A stretch of DNA of 64,000 nucleotides from Fodinibacter sp963747405 (GCA_963747405.1 CAVVFG010000025.1:168710-232709), one strand, 5' to 3'; counted from the first letter of the stretch, positions 1 to 8,162 are shown. Numbers and translations are program-made. The notes: generated by a model from the sequence alone, not told the origin.

Positions 1-1347
1 ACCGCCGGCCCGAACCCCGGCCCCGAGACCGCTCAGGCGCTCGACGCCTTCGAGCGCTCGTTCTGGGTGGCACTGGCCACAGGCACGTCGACCGACCCGG
101 TGATGGCCGCCATCGCCACCTCGGTGCGTGAGTGCGGCATCGACGACGAGTGCTTCACCCGGTTCTTTGGTGCGATGCGCAGCGACCTCACCCGCCGCAC
201 CTACGAGACCTGGGGCGACCTGCTCGACTACATGGACGGCAGCGCGGCCGTCATCGGCGAGATGATGCTGCCGGTGCTGCGACCCGGCACGGATGCCGTG
301 GCGCCGGCTCGCGCCCTCGGGCTCGCCTTCCAGCTCACCAACTTCCTGCGCGACGTCGGCGAGGACCTCGACCGCGGGCGGGTCTACCTGCCCCAGGAGG
401 ACCTGCGCCGGTTCGGCGCCGACCCGCACGCCCGGGTCGTCACCCCCGAGTGGCGGGCGCTGATGGCCTTCGAGATCGAGCGCAACCGGCGGCTCTACCG
501 GGAGGCCGACGACGGCATCCCGGCCCTGCCCGGGCCGTCACGGCGGTGCGTGGCCACGGCGCGGGTGCTCTACGCGCGCATCCTCGAGCGCATCGAGGCC
601 GCCGACTACGACGTCTTCGCCTCCCGGGCCAGGGTCGCGACCCCGGCCAAGGCGGCGCTCGCGGCCCGCATGGTGCTCTCCCGCGAGCCGATGCGGCTGG
701 TGCACGCCGACCGGGCGGCGCGCGACCCGCACGACGGCGCCTGGGTCTCCGACGACCCGGTCGTGCTGCTCGACGAGTCGGGGTCACCGGTGGGGCAGGC
801 ACCCAAGTCGGTCGTGCACCACGACGACACCCCCCTGCACCTCGCGTTCTCCTGCTACGTCGTCGACCCGGCCGGGCGGCTGCTCGTCACGACGCGGGCG
901 GCCAGCAAGCCGAGCTTCCCCGGCGTGGTCACCAACACGGTCTGTGGGCACCCCAGGCCCGGCGAGGACCTCGCCGAGGCGGTGCGCCGCCGGGCCCGCA
1001 GCGAGCTCGGGGTCGACGTGCGCAGCCTGCGCCTGGTGCTGCCCGACTTCCGCTACCGCGCGGTGATGAACGGGCTCGTCGAGCACGAGCTGTGCCCGGT
1101 GTTCGTCGGCTTCGTCGACGACGACGTGCTCTCGGCCGACCCCCTGGAGGTCGACGACGCTCAGTGGGTGCCGTGGGAGCAGTTCCGCCGTGAGGTGCTC
1201 TCCGGCGAGCGCACCGTCTCGCCCTGGTGCACCGAGCAGGTGCCGCTGCTCGACGCCCTCGGCCTCGACCCGCTGGCCTGGCCCGCCGGCCTGCGCACCG
1301 AGCTCCCCCCGGCCGCCGAGCTGGGCCCCGACGCCGAGGCGGCGTGA
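1..1347 (+). CDS. Phytoene synthase fused to type I isopentenyl-diphosphate isomerase (5' end outside window)
   Basis: The reading frame is open from base 1, so the N-terminus lies upstream; 448 residues are visible. The first ~235 match the C-terminal part of phytoene/squalene synthases, including the second Asp-rich motif NFLRDVGEDLDRGRVYLP. The rest, from about residue 255, is a complete Nudix-fold IPP isomerase: TNTVCGHP carries the catalytic Cys and EHELCPVF the catalytic Glu, both aligning with the E. coli Idi pattern. The protein should isomerise IPP to DMAPP and condense two GGPP to phytoene. No stop or internal start separates the domains, so this is a true in-frame fusion. It heads a tightly packed crt operon; the next start lies 9 bases downstream. 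Confidence 0.93.
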   Translation, partial: TAGPNPGPETAQALDAFERSFWVALATGTSTDPVMAAIATSVRECGIDDECFTRFFGAMRSDLTRRTYETWGDLLDYMDGSAAVIGEMMLPVLRPGTDAVAPARALGLAFQLTNFLRDVGEDLDRGRVYLPQEDLRRFGADPHARVVTPEWRALMAFEIERNRRLYREADDGIPALPGPSRRCVATARVLYARILERIEAADYDVFASRARVATPAKAALAARMVLSREPMRLVHADRAARDPHDGAWVSDDPVVLLDESGSPVGQAPKSVVHHDDTPLHLAFSCYVVDPAGRLLVTTRAASKPSFPGVVTNTVCGHPRPGEDLAEAVRRRARSELGVDVRSLRLVLPDFRYRAVMNGLVEHELCPVFVGFVDDDVLSADPLEVDDAQWVPWEQFRREVLSGERTVSPWCTEQVPLLDALGLDPLAWPAGLRTELPPAAELGPDAEAA

Positions 1348-1356
1348 GGCGTCACC

Positions 1357-1698
1357 GTGGACGACCGCTTCCAGTACCTCCTGCTCATGGCGGGCTGCCT
1401 GGTGATCACCCTGCCGCTGGAGTTCGTGCTCCGCGCCCGGGTCTACCGGCGGCCCCGGCGGCTGCTGCTGTCCCTGCTGCCGGTGCTCGCGATCTTCCTG
1501 GTCTGGGACGTCGTCGGCATCGTGCGCGAGCACTGGTCGTACAGCGCGCAGTACACGACCGGCATCCTGTTCCCGTTCGAGGTGCCGCTCGAGGAGGTCG
1601 TCTTCTTCGTCGTCATCCCGATCTGTGCGCTGCTCACCTACGAGGCGGTCGGTACGGTGCTCGGCTGGTGGCGGCAGTGGCGGGAACGCGATGCCTGA
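1357..1698 (+). CDS. crtYc: Lycopene cyclase subunit (CrtYc type)
   Basis: A 113-residue integral membrane protein with about three hydrophobic segments, starting with GTG. The motif FPFEVPLEEVVFFVVIP is the signature of the small heterodimeric lycopene cyclases of Gram-positive actinobacteria (CrtYc/CrtYd, also called CrtYe/CrtYf). With its partner it cyclises lycopene ends. The stop overlaps the ATG of the partner gene by 8 bases, which suggests translational coupling. Whether the pair makes beta- or epsilon-rings cannot be read from the sequence; the crtU gene downstream favours beta-rings. Confidence 0.9.
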   Translation: MDDRFQYLLLMAGCLVITLPLEFVLRARVYRRPRRLLLSLLPVLAIFLVWDVVGIVREHWSYSAQYTTGILFPFEVPLEEVVFFVVIPICALLTYEAVGTVLGWWRQWRERDA

Positions 1699-2116
1699 GT
1701 ACACCGTGCTGGCGGTGCTGTCCGTCGTGGCAACCGTTGCGGTGGAGGTCTTCTGGCTGCGCACCGGCATCTTCCGCAGGGGCCAGTACTGGATCGCCAT
1801 GGCGATCGTCTACTTCTTCCACGTGCTCGTCGACGGCTGGCTGACCAAGCTGTCCGCACCGATCGTCATCTACGACGGGGACCAGATCACCGGGGTGCGG
1901 GTGCCGTGGGACATCCCGGTCGAGGACTACCTCTTCGGCTTCTCCATGATCACGCTGACCCTGTTGCTGTGGGTGCGCCAGGGCGACCGCGACGGGCTGG
2001 GCGACCACGACGACCGGCCCCGCCACGACCACCGCTCCGCCACCACCCACGCCACACCCGACACCGATACACACACCGGCCGGATGGCCCGACCGACGAC
2101 GCAGGAGGCACCGTGA
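1691..2116 (+). CDS. crtYd: Lycopene cyclase subunit (CrtYd type)
   Basis: A 141-residue membrane protein. I chose the ATG at 1691, inside the end of crtYc, because it gives the usual short N-terminus (MPEYTVLAVL). The conserved loop IPVEDYLFGFSMITLTLLLW matches the second half of the split cyclase. The C-terminal ~35 residues are a His/Asp/Arg-rich tail (GDHDDRPRHDHR) probably in the cytoplasm. The TGA overlaps the GTG of the methyltransferase by 4 bases. Confidence 0.88.
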   Translation: MPEYTVLAVLSVVATVAVEVFWLRTGIFRRGQYWIAMAIVYFFHVLVDGWLTKLSAPIVIYDGDQITGVRVPWDIPVEDYLFGFSMITLTLLLWVRQGDRDGLGDHDDRPRHDHRSATTHATPDTDTHTGRMARPTTQEAP

Positions 2117-2889
2117 CCGACGCGCCACAACGCGAGGAGTGGGTGCTCGCTGACGCGTTCGACCGCGCCGCCCCGACCTACGACGCCATGGTCGCCCTCT
2201 CCCCGGGCTACCACGACCAGCTGCGCACCGCGGCGGAGGCGCTCGCCGAGCGGCTCGCGGGACCGCGGGCGGGAGCCGTCGCCGGCACCGGCGCCCGGCC
2301 TCTCGAGGTGCTCGACCTCGGCTGTGGCTCGGGGGCCTCGACCCGGGCGCTGCTCGACGCGTGGGCGGCCCGCGGTGGCGCGGCTGGCCGGCTGTCGGTC
2401 ACCGGGGTCGACGCCTCGGAGGGCATGGTCGGTCAAGCCCGCGCGAAGACCTGGCCGCCGAGCGTCACCCTGGTGGTGTCCGACGCGGTCGCCCACCTGG
2501 AGTCGCTGCCGAGCGGGTCGGTCGACGGCGTGCTGGCGGCCTACCTGCTGCGCAACGTGCCCGACCGCGCCCGCCTGGTGAGCGAGGTGGCGCGCGTGCT
2601 GCGCCCCGGCGGCGCCTTCGTGCTGCACGACTACTCGGTGGCGGGCAACACCCGTGCCAAGCTGCTCTGGGCCGCCGTGTGCCACGGCATCATCATCCCG
2701 CTGGCGGTGGTCAAGGGATCGGACGTGCCGCTGCACCGCTACCTCTACACCAGCGTGCGCGACTTCGACTCGATCCAGCGCATCTGCGAGCGGCTGCTGT
2801 CGACCGGGCTGGTCGGCGTCAAGCACCGGTCCTACCCGGGGTGGCAGCACGGCCTGGTGCACACCGTCATCGGCTCGGCCCCGTCGTGA
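2113..2889 (+). CDS. Class I SAM-dependent methyltransferase of the carotenoid operon (CrtT-like)
   Basis: A 258-residue UbiE/COQ5-like methyltransferase. The SAM-binding glycine loop VLDLGCGSGASTRALL lies near residues 58-73, followed by the acidic motif VTGVDASEGM. The GTG at 2113 overlaps the crtYd stop, and its own TGA overlaps the next GTG. In Streptomyces isorenieratene clusters a methyltransferase (crtT) sits next to crtU, and the position here is the same. The substrate is unknown. I infer a carotenoid or a polyprenyl/quinone-like intermediate from context only. Confidence 0.75.
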   Translation: MTDAPQREEWVLADAFDRAAPTYDAMVALSPGYHDQLRTAAEALAERLAGPRAGAVAGTGARPLEVLDLGCGSGASTRALLDAWAARGGAAGRLSVTGVDASEGMVGQARAKTWPPSVTLVVSDAVAHLESLPSGSVDGVLAAYLLRNVPDRARLVSEVARVLRPGGAFVLHDYSVAGNTRAKLLWAAVCHGIIIPLAVVKGSDVPLHRYLYTSVRDFDSIQRICERLLSTGLVGVKHRSYPGWQHGLVHTVIGSAPS

Positions 2890-4529
2890 TCGGCCGCCGC
2901 GCCCGCTGGACGCCCGGCCTGGACCGCCGGGCCGTGTTCCACCCGCCGCCCGCGCCACTGGCCGTCGCGGATGCCGCGCGCGTGCCGGCATCCGCGCGGC
3001 ACGTCGTCGTCGTCGGGGGCGGTATCGCCGGGCTCACCGCGGCGCTGGCGCTGGCCGAGCGGGGAGTGCGGGTCACCGTGCTCGAGCGCCAGGAGCGGCT
3101 CGGTGGCCGGGTGCGGTCGTGGCCGGTCGACCTCGCCGACGGCGAGCAGGGCGAGATGAGCCGCGGGTTCCACGCCTTCTTCCGGCAGTACTACAACCTG
3201 CGCTCGGTGCTGCGCCGCACCGACCCGACCCTGGAGCGACTGCGGCCCCTCGAGGACTACCCGCTGGTGCGCGACGGCGGCGGTCGCGACTCGTTCTCCG
3301 ACATCCCGCGCACGCCGCCGTGGAACCTCGCCGCGTTCGTGGCCCGCAGCCCGAGCTTCGACCTCAAGGGACTGGCGGCCGTCGACGTCGACGCCGCGCT
3401 GGGCCTGCTCGACGTCGACTTCCCGGCGACCTTCGCCGCCCTCGACGGCAGGAGCGCCGCCGACGTGCTCGACGAGCTGCGCTTCCCGGAGGCCGCCCGC
3501 CACCTGGCGCTCGAGGTCTTCGCCCGCAGCTTCTTCGCCGACCCGCGCGAGTTCTCCGGCGCCGAGCTCGTCGCGATGTTCCACATGTACTTCGTCGGGT
3601 CCGCCGAGGGGCTGCTCTTCGACGTGCCGCGCGACGACTACGACTCCACCCTGTGGGCGCCGCTGGGCGAACACCTCGGGCGGCTCGGCGTGCGGGTGCT
3701 CACCGGGCGCGAGGTGCGCTCGGTGACCGAGCTCAGCGAGCTGGACGAGCTGGGCGAGGGCCTCTCCGTGCTGCACGGCATCGCCGGCGACGACGGCCAG
3801 GACTGGCTCGAGGCGGACGCCGTGGTGCTCGCCCTCGACCCCGTGGGCCTGCGCCGCGTGGTCGCGGCGTCACCGGGCCTGGGCGGCGACGACCGCGCCG
3901 GCGAGGTGTGGCGCGAGTCCGTGGCCGGCATCCGGTCGGCGCCCTCGTTCGCGGTTTGGCGGCTCTGGCTGTCGGGAAGCGTCGCGCCGCACCGCCCGCC
4001 GTTCCTCGGCACGAGCGGCTACGGGCCACTCGACAACATCTCGGTGCTCGAGCAGTTCGAGGGGCACGCGACCAAGTGGAGTGCCGCCCATGACGGGTCG
4101 GTGGTCGAGCTGCACGCCTACGCGCTACCCGCGGGCACGGCCGAGGCCGACCTGCGCCAGCGGATGCTGAGCGAGCTGCACCGGGTCTACCCCGAGACGG
4201 CCGCGCTCGACATCGTGCACGACGAGTGGCTGGTCGAGGCCGACTGCGTGCTCGTGGGGCTCGAGCCGTGGCGGTCGCGCCCAGGCGTGCGCACCCCCGA
4301 CCGCCGGGTGCTGCTCGCCGGCGATGCCGTGCGGTGCGACCTGCCGGTGGCACTGATGGAGCGGGCCGCCACGACCGGCTTCCAGGCCGCCGACCGGCTG
4401 CTCACCGGCTGGGGCGAGCGCGGGCACGGAGTCTGGTCGGTGCCGATGGGCTCGCGGCTGGGGCCGGTTCCGCGGTGGGCGCGGCGCGGCATCAGGACCT
4501 ATCGGGCTCGCAGGGCACGCCGTAGCTAG
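2886..4529 (+). CDS. crtU: Carotene desaturase/methylase (isorenieratene synthase family)
   Basis: A 547-residue FAD-dependent oxidoreductase of the CrtI/CrtU superfamily. The dinucleotide-binding motif VVVVGGGIAGLTAALALAE is near residue 40, followed by ERQERLGGRVRSW. Features typical of CrtU rather than CrtI are RGFHAFFRQYYNLR near residue 95 and the C-terminal LAGDAVRCDLPVALMERA. CrtU converts beta-rings to aromatic end groups by desaturation with methyl migration. The GTG start overlaps the methyltransferase stop by 4 bases. It is the last gene of the operon and converges with the Rieske gene. Confidence 0.85.
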   Translation: MIGRRARWTPGLDRRAVFHPPPAPLAVADAARVPASARHVVVVGGGIAGLTAALALAERGVRVTVLERQERLGGRVRSWPVDLADGEQGEMSRGFHAFFRQYYNLRSVLRRTDPTLERLRPLEDYPLVRDGGGRDSFSDIPRTPPWNLAAFVARSPSFDLKGLAAVDVDAALGLLDVDFPATFAALDGRSAADVLDELRFPEAARHLALEVFARSFFADPREFSGAELVAMFHMYFVGSAEGLLFDVPRDDYDSTLWAPLGEHLGRLGVRVLTGREVRSVTELSELDELGEGLSVLHGIAGDDGQDWLEADAVVLALDPVGLRRVVAASPGLGGDDRAGEVWRESVAGIRSAPSFAVWRLWLSGSVAPHRPPFLGTSGYGPLDNISVLEQFEGHATKWSAAHDGSVVELHAYALPAGTAEADLRQRMLSELHRVYPETAALDIVHDEWLVEADCVLVGLEPWRSRPGVRTPDRRVLLAGDAVRCDLPVALMERAATTGFQAADRLLTGWGERGHGVWSVPMGSRLGPVPRWARRGIRTYRARRARRS

Positions 4530-4534
4530 CGCGC

Positions 4535-4555
4535 CACGCAGGCTGCTGCTGCGTG
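4535..4555. terminator. Hairpin between convergent crtU and Rieske genes
   Basis: CACGCAG (4535-4541) and CTGCGTG (4549-4555) form a 7-bp stem with a 7-base loop in the 49-base gap between two convergent genes. There is no U-run, as is common in actinobacteria. It probably serves both directions. Confidence 0.5.
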
Positions 4556-4578
4556 CGCGACGACGTGCGGCGTGCCGC

Positions 4579-5592
4579 CTATGCCTCGCCGGCCGCGCGG
4601 CGCAGCTCGTAGAGCCGGGCCGCGTAGACCAGGTCGTCGGCCCACAGCTGGGTGGCCGACGAACGCATGCCCATGGTGACGAGCGGGGCGAGGCCGCGGG
4701 CGACCCTGAAGCCGAACCGGTCGCTGGTGGCGACCACGGCCTCGGTCATCACCGTGCGCGCCGGGTGGGTGCCGGGCGTGGTGAGCGGCGTCGCATGGGT
4801 CTCGACGACGCTGCCGGTGCCCTCGCCGTCGGTGATCGTCATGACGATGGTGTGCGAGTCGGGGCAGGCGAACTCGGCGCGCACCGGCACGGCGAAGTAG
4901 CGGCCGAGGCGGTAGGCGACGTCGAGCACGAGCAGGTCGTCGGTGGAGGCGTCGTCGTCGACGGTGAGGTCGCTGAACGCGTAGGGGTGCAGCCACGCAC
5001 CGTGCCACGGGTCGAGGCGGTTCTGGACGATGTCGCGCGGCTCGCAGTCGGTGGGCAGCGAGACGACCGAGGCGAGCGACTCCTCGAGCGGGGGGCGGGT
5101 GGCGAGCACCGGGCGGTCGGTGGGCTCGACGCCGTCCTCGACCTCGCCGACACGCACCCAGAACAGGATGCCGTCGTCGTACGCCGCGAAGGTGCGCCAG
5201 GCGGGCTGGTCGTCGTCGAGCGGCATCCCGTGCCACCGGCAGAGCACCGTGCCGTCGACGACGTCGCAGGCGTCGAGCCGGGCGCCGAGGTGGGGGCAGG
5301 CGCCGGGGCCGGCGTGCGCCGAGCCGTCGGTGCCGCGCCAGAGCACGACCTCTCGGCCGGCCACGGTGCGCACCAGGGTGCGTCCGGCCGGCACGTGGGC
5401 GGATGCCGCGGCGACCAGCCAGCCGTGCGTGGGACGGCGCAGGGCGGCGGCCAGCGACGCCTCGATGCGGGCGGGCTTGGCGTCGCGCCAGGTGCCGCGC
5501 AGGTGGTCGGGGGTCGTCTGGGGCAGGTAGCGCACAGGCACGCGGTGGCGCACCTCTTCACGCCAGGACCGGTCGGTGCGTAGCAGGCTCAC
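4579..5592 (-). CDS. Rieske non-heme iron oxygenase-like protein (DUF5914-type) beside crtU
   Basis: A 337-residue protein. The Rieske [2Fe-2S] motif CPHLGARLDAC...CRWH lies around residues 99-120. A mononuclear iron motif of the form Asp-x2-His-x4-His is visible in NRLDPWHGAWLH near residues 190-201, so this looks like a complete oxygenase alpha-type subunit. It converges on crtU. A link between Rieske proteins and CrtU/CruE-like enzymes is known from cyanobacterial CruH of synechoxanthin biosynthesis. By analogy it may oxidise the aromatic carotenoid made by this cluster. That role is inference; another substrate is possible. Confidence 0.75.
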   Translation of the reverse strand: MSLLRTDRSWREEVRHRVPVRYLPQTTPDHLRGTWRDAKPARIEASLAAALRRPTHGWLVAAASAHVPAGRTLVRTVAGREVVLWRGTDGSAHAGPGACPHLGARLDACDVVDGTVLCRWHGMPLDDDQPAWRTFAAYDDGILFWVRVGEVEDGVEPTDRPVLATRPPLEESLASVVSLPTDCEPRDIVQNRLDPWHGAWLHPYAFSDLTVDDDASTDDLLVLDVAYRLGRYFAVPVRAEFACPDSHTIVMTITDGEGTGSVVETHATPLTTPGTHPARTVMTEAVVATSDRFGFRVARGLAPLVTMGMRSSATQLWADDLVYAARLYELRRAAGEA

Positions 5593-5688
5593 GTCCCAAC
5601 GCTACCCCTGCCGGTGCGAGCATCCAGAACCTTCGACAAACCCGAGACAATCGGCGCAGTAGCTCACCGGTCGCGCGCCCGCCTCGCC

Positions 5689-5774
5689 CCCCACCGTCCC
5701 GAGATCGACCAATAGGTCACACCGCGGACGGGCCCCACCGTCCCGAGATCGACCAATAGGTCACACCGCGGACG
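5689..5774. repeat. Two tandem copies of a palindromic repeat
   Basis: A 42-base unit occurs at 5689-5730 and again at 5733-5774, sharing the core GATCGACCAATAGGTCAC. The core holds the inverted arms GACC-AATA-GGTC, and in the first copy CCGTCC and GGACGG flank it as outer arms. A third copy is at 14417-14454. The repeat lies in the gap between two divergent genes. It resembles a REP-type dispersed palindrome. Confidence 0.75.
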
Positions 5775-5841
5775 CCCCACCGCACCCGGCGGCCGGTCCC
5801 CAGCGCCCGCGGGGGCCGACCGCGTTGCGACACTGGTGCAC

Positions 5842-6270
5842 ATGCTCACCTCGGCGCTCTCCGGCGACCTGCGGCTGTCCGCCACCGGCCCGGCATCCCC
5901 CGACGAGGTGTGGGCGCGCTACACCCGACCGGCGCTGTGGCCCACCTGGAGCCCCCACCTGCGCGAGGTCGACTATCCGGACGCCGTGGTGCGCCAGGGC
6001 ACGACCGGCCGGGTCACCGGGGTGGGCGGCATCGTCGCGGTGTTCCGCATCGACGCGGTCGACCACAGCCTGCGCACCTGGTCGTGGAGCGTCCGCAGCG
6101 GACCGCTGCGGGTGTCGTTCGACCACGGGGTCGACCCGACCCACCCGCGCTCCGGCTCGCTCGGGGGCAGTACCGGCTGGCTGGTCACCCACGCGCTGTG
6201 GCCGGTCGCGATCGCCTACGCCCCGCTGGCCCGGATGGCGCTGGGTCGCCTCGTCGCGGCATCCGGCTGA
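5842..6270 (+). CDS. SRPBCC (START-like) family protein
   Basis: A 142-residue protein with the helix-grip pattern of polyketide cyclase/SRPBCC proteins: a first strand, then ASPDEVWARYTRPALWPTWSPH, and alternating strands including RSGPLRVSFDHGVD. These proteins bind hydrophobic ligands. The ATG at 5842 is used; a GTG at 5836 would add two residues, and neither has a clear ribosome site. It lies next to the carotenoid cluster but has no clear operon link. Ligand unknown. Confidence 0.65.
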   Translation: MLTSALSGDLRLSATGPASPDEVWARYTRPALWPTWSPHLREVDYPDAVVRQGTTGRVTGVGGIVAVFRIDAVDHSLRTWSWSVRSGPLRVSFDHGVDPTHPRSGSLGGSTGWLVTHALWPVAIAYAPLARMALGRLVAASG

Positions 6271-6314
6271 CGCCATCGAGCCCGGCCCTCCGGAGCGCCC
6301 GCGGCGTCAGCGCG

Positions 6315-6797
6315 TCACTCCTCGCCCGCCGATGGCCGCGGTGCCTGTTGCGGTTCCGGCTTCGGTACGACGAGGATGCCGGCCCGGGCCGAGCGCTTGC
6401 GGCCCACCAGCGCGGCCAGCGGCTCGGTGAGGTCGGACAGCCGGGCCAGCAGCCCGTACTTCGCGACGACGGCGCGGCGCACCGAGGCGACGTCGTCGGC
6501 ATCGCGCACCACCCGCGCGGTCCCCTCGAAGCTGGGGGTGCCCGGCGCCACCCGGCCGCGCATGTCGCAGGCCTGCAGCTCGACGGGCTCGGTGTGGGCC
6601 AGCCGCTTGGTCTTCCCGGTGCCGTCGACCGTGATCACGGCGAACGACCCGGGCTCGTCGAGGGAGGGCGCGAACCACACCGGGGTGGTGACCGCGACGC
6701 CGGTGCGGCGGAAGGTGGTCAACGCGACGTACTTCGCCGAGGCCAGCGGGTGGTCGGCGGCGCGCACGCCTGCGCCACCGGAGTTCGGTTCGTCCAT
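6315..6797 (-). CDS. PPOX-class (F420-dependent type) flavin/deazaflavin-binding protein
   Basis: A 160-residue split beta-barrel protein. The N-terminal YVALTTFRRTGVAVTTPVWFA and the core TGKTKRLAHTEPVELQACDMRG are typical of PPOX-class F420-dependent oxidoreductases common in actinobacteria. I use the ATG at 6797, which gives the family's usual N-terminus; the frame stays open further upstream with low-quality sequence. The C-terminus (about 15 residues, PEPQQAPRPSAGEE) is disordered. It stands alone, convergent with the SRPBCC gene. Confidence 0.72.
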   Translation of the reverse strand: MDEPNSGGAGVRAADHPLASAKYVALTTFRRTGVAVTTPVWFAPSLDEPGSFAVITVDGTGKTKRLAHTEPVELQACDMRGRVAPGTPSFEGTARVVRDADDVASVRRAVVAKYGLLARLSDLTEPLAALVGRKRSARAGILVVPKPEPQQAPRPSAGEE

Positions 6798-6979
6798 GGG
6801 CGTCAGCGTAGGGGTCGGTCGCCGGTTCGCCGGCGAGGTTCGACGACGCCGACGCACCGGGGATCTTCGAAGATGGCTCGGGTCGGATGCGGCGATCCCG
6901 CCGGACGACCGCTAGGCTGTCCGCAGTTGTTGAGCTTTCCGTTGTGAAGTAGTGGCAGAACGTCCCGCCGGGACTGAGC

Positions 6980-7058
6980 ACTTTCTGAGCAGAGGTACTC
7001 CAGGCATCACCAACGCGGACCTCCCCGACAAGCGGGGCGTTCCTACTCAGAAAGTAGG
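6980..7058 (+). promoter_or_regulatory. Structured 5' leader of the cold-shock gene with two competing hairpins
   Basis: CCTACT (7042-7047) pairs with AGTAGG (7053-7058), a local hairpin that hides the only Shine-Dalgarno-like AGG in front of the ATG at 7065. The sequence CTCAGAAAGT (7046-7055) overlaps this hairpin and is also perfectly complementary to ACTTTCTGAG at 6980-6989. Only one of the two pairings can form at a time. A small hairpin CCCC-GACAAGC-GGGG lies between (7023-7037). This could be a temperature-responsive leader; function is inferred. Confidence 0.6.
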
Positions 7059-7064
7059 CCTCCC

Positions 7065-7271
7065 ATGGCTACTGGCACCGTGAAGTGGTTCAACGCCGAC
7101 AAGGGCTTCGGCTTCATCGCCCCCGACGACGGCTCCGCCGACGTCTTCGCCCACTACTCGGCGATCAACAGCAACGGCTACCGTTCGCTCGACGAGAACG
7201 CCAAGGTCGAGTACGAGACCCAGCAGGGCGCGAAGGGCCCCCAGGCGGCGAACATCACCGTCATCGGCTGA
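7065..7271 (+). CDS. cspA: Cold-shock protein (CspA family)
   Basis: A 68-residue single OB-fold cold-shock domain. RNP1 (KGFGFI) and RNP2 (VFAHY) are both intact, and the length matches the family. It binds single-stranded RNA and acts as an RNA chaperone. It is monocistronic, with a long structured leader and a strong hairpin 33 bases after the stop. Cold-shock genes of this class are commonly controlled after transcription through such leaders. Confidence 0.97.
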   Translation: MATGTVKWFNADKGFGFIAPDDGSADVFAHYSAINSNGYRSLDENAKVEYETQQGAKGPQAANITVIG

Positions 7272-7303
7272 CCCAGCCTCCTTCTGCGCCCTCGGGCGCA
7301 CCC

Positions 7304-7340
7304 CACGAACCGCCGTCCGGCATCCGGGCGGCGGTTCGTG
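7304..7340 (+). terminator. Intrinsic-type terminator after cspA
   Basis: CACGAACCGCCG (7304-7315) and CGGCGGTTCGTG (7329-7340) form a perfect 12-bp stem with a 13-base loop. There is no U-tract. A smaller hairpin (TGCGCCC/GGGCGCA, 7285-7300) precedes it. Confidence 0.75.
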
Positions 7341-7388
7341 TGTCCTGCCCTGGGGGCACGTCGCCTGCAGCCGCGTTAGCGTTCGGGC

Positions 7389-8162
7389 ATGGCGATCCGG
7401 ATCGACCTCAACGCCGACCTCGGCGAGTCGTTCGGCACCTGGGTGCTCGGCGACGACGAGGCGATGCTCGACGTCGTCACCAGCGCCAACGTCGCGTGCG
7501 GGTTCCACGCCGGCGACGCCAGCACCATCCGGCGCACCGTGGCCGCCGCGGCCGCGCGTGGGGTCGTCGTGGGGGCGCAGGTCGGCTACCGCGACCTGGC
7601 CGGCTTCGGCCGCCGCCGCATCGACATGGAGCCCGCCGACCTCACCGCCGACGTGCTCTACCAGCTCGGTGCGCTCGAGGCGATGTGTCGCGTGGCCGGC
7701 ACCCGCGTCGCGTACGTGAAGCCGCACGGCGCGCTCTACAACACTGCCGCCGTCGACGAGGTGCAGGCCAGAGCCGTCGTGGATGCCGTCGCCGCCTATG
7801 ACTCGTCGATTCCCGTTCTCGGACAGCCGGGTTCGGTGCTGCTGCGCGTGGCCGAGTCGGCCGGGGTGCCGGTGGTGACGGAGGCCTTCGCCGACCGCGG
7901 GTACGCCGCGGATGGCCGGCTCGTGCCCCGCACGCACCCCGGCGCCCTGCTGCACGACCCCGGCGAGGTGGCGGACCGGGTGCTTAGGATCGCCGCTGAG
8001 GGAACGCTGTTGGCGGTCGACGGAACGCTGATCGCGGTGCCGGCCCGCTCGATCTGTACGCATGGTGACACCCCCGGAGCCGTCGAGCTGGCCCGGGCGG
8101 TGCGGGCCAGGCTCGAGGCGGCCGGGGTGACGATCACACCCTTCGCGACCGCACGACCGTGA
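7389..8162 (+). CDS. pxpA: 5-oxoprolinase subunit A (LamB/YcsF family)
   Basis: A 257-residue protein of the LamB/YcsF family. The N-terminal IDLNADLGESFG, then NVACGFHAGD, AYVKPHGALYN and FADRGYAADGRLVPR are family hallmarks. With PxpB and PxpC it performs ATP-dependent hydrolysis of 5-oxo-L-proline to glutamate, a housekeeping detoxification. Its TGA overlaps the GTG of pxpB by 4 bases; the three genes form one operon. Confidence 0.95.
   Translation: MAIRIDLNADLGESFGTWVLGDDEAMLDVVTSANVACGFHAGDASTIRRTVAAAAARGVVVGAQVGYRDLAGFGRRRIDMEPADLTADVLYQLGALEAMCRVAGTRVAYVKPHGALYNTAAVDEVQARAVVDAVAAYDSSIPVLGQPGSVLLRVAESAGVPVVTEAFADRGYAADGRLVPRTHPGALLHDPGEVADRVLRIAAEGTLLAVDGTLIAVPARSICTHGDTPGAVELARAVRARLEAAGVTITPFATARP

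Noticed and set aside
2361..2885. Long N-terminal extension of the crtU frame
   Set aside because: It overlaps the methyltransferase gene entirely; the GTG at 2886 in a 4-base overlap fits the operon and the FAD-motif position.
5689..5774. CRISPR array
   Set aside because: Two copies only with a 2-base gap; palindromic dispersed repeat instead.
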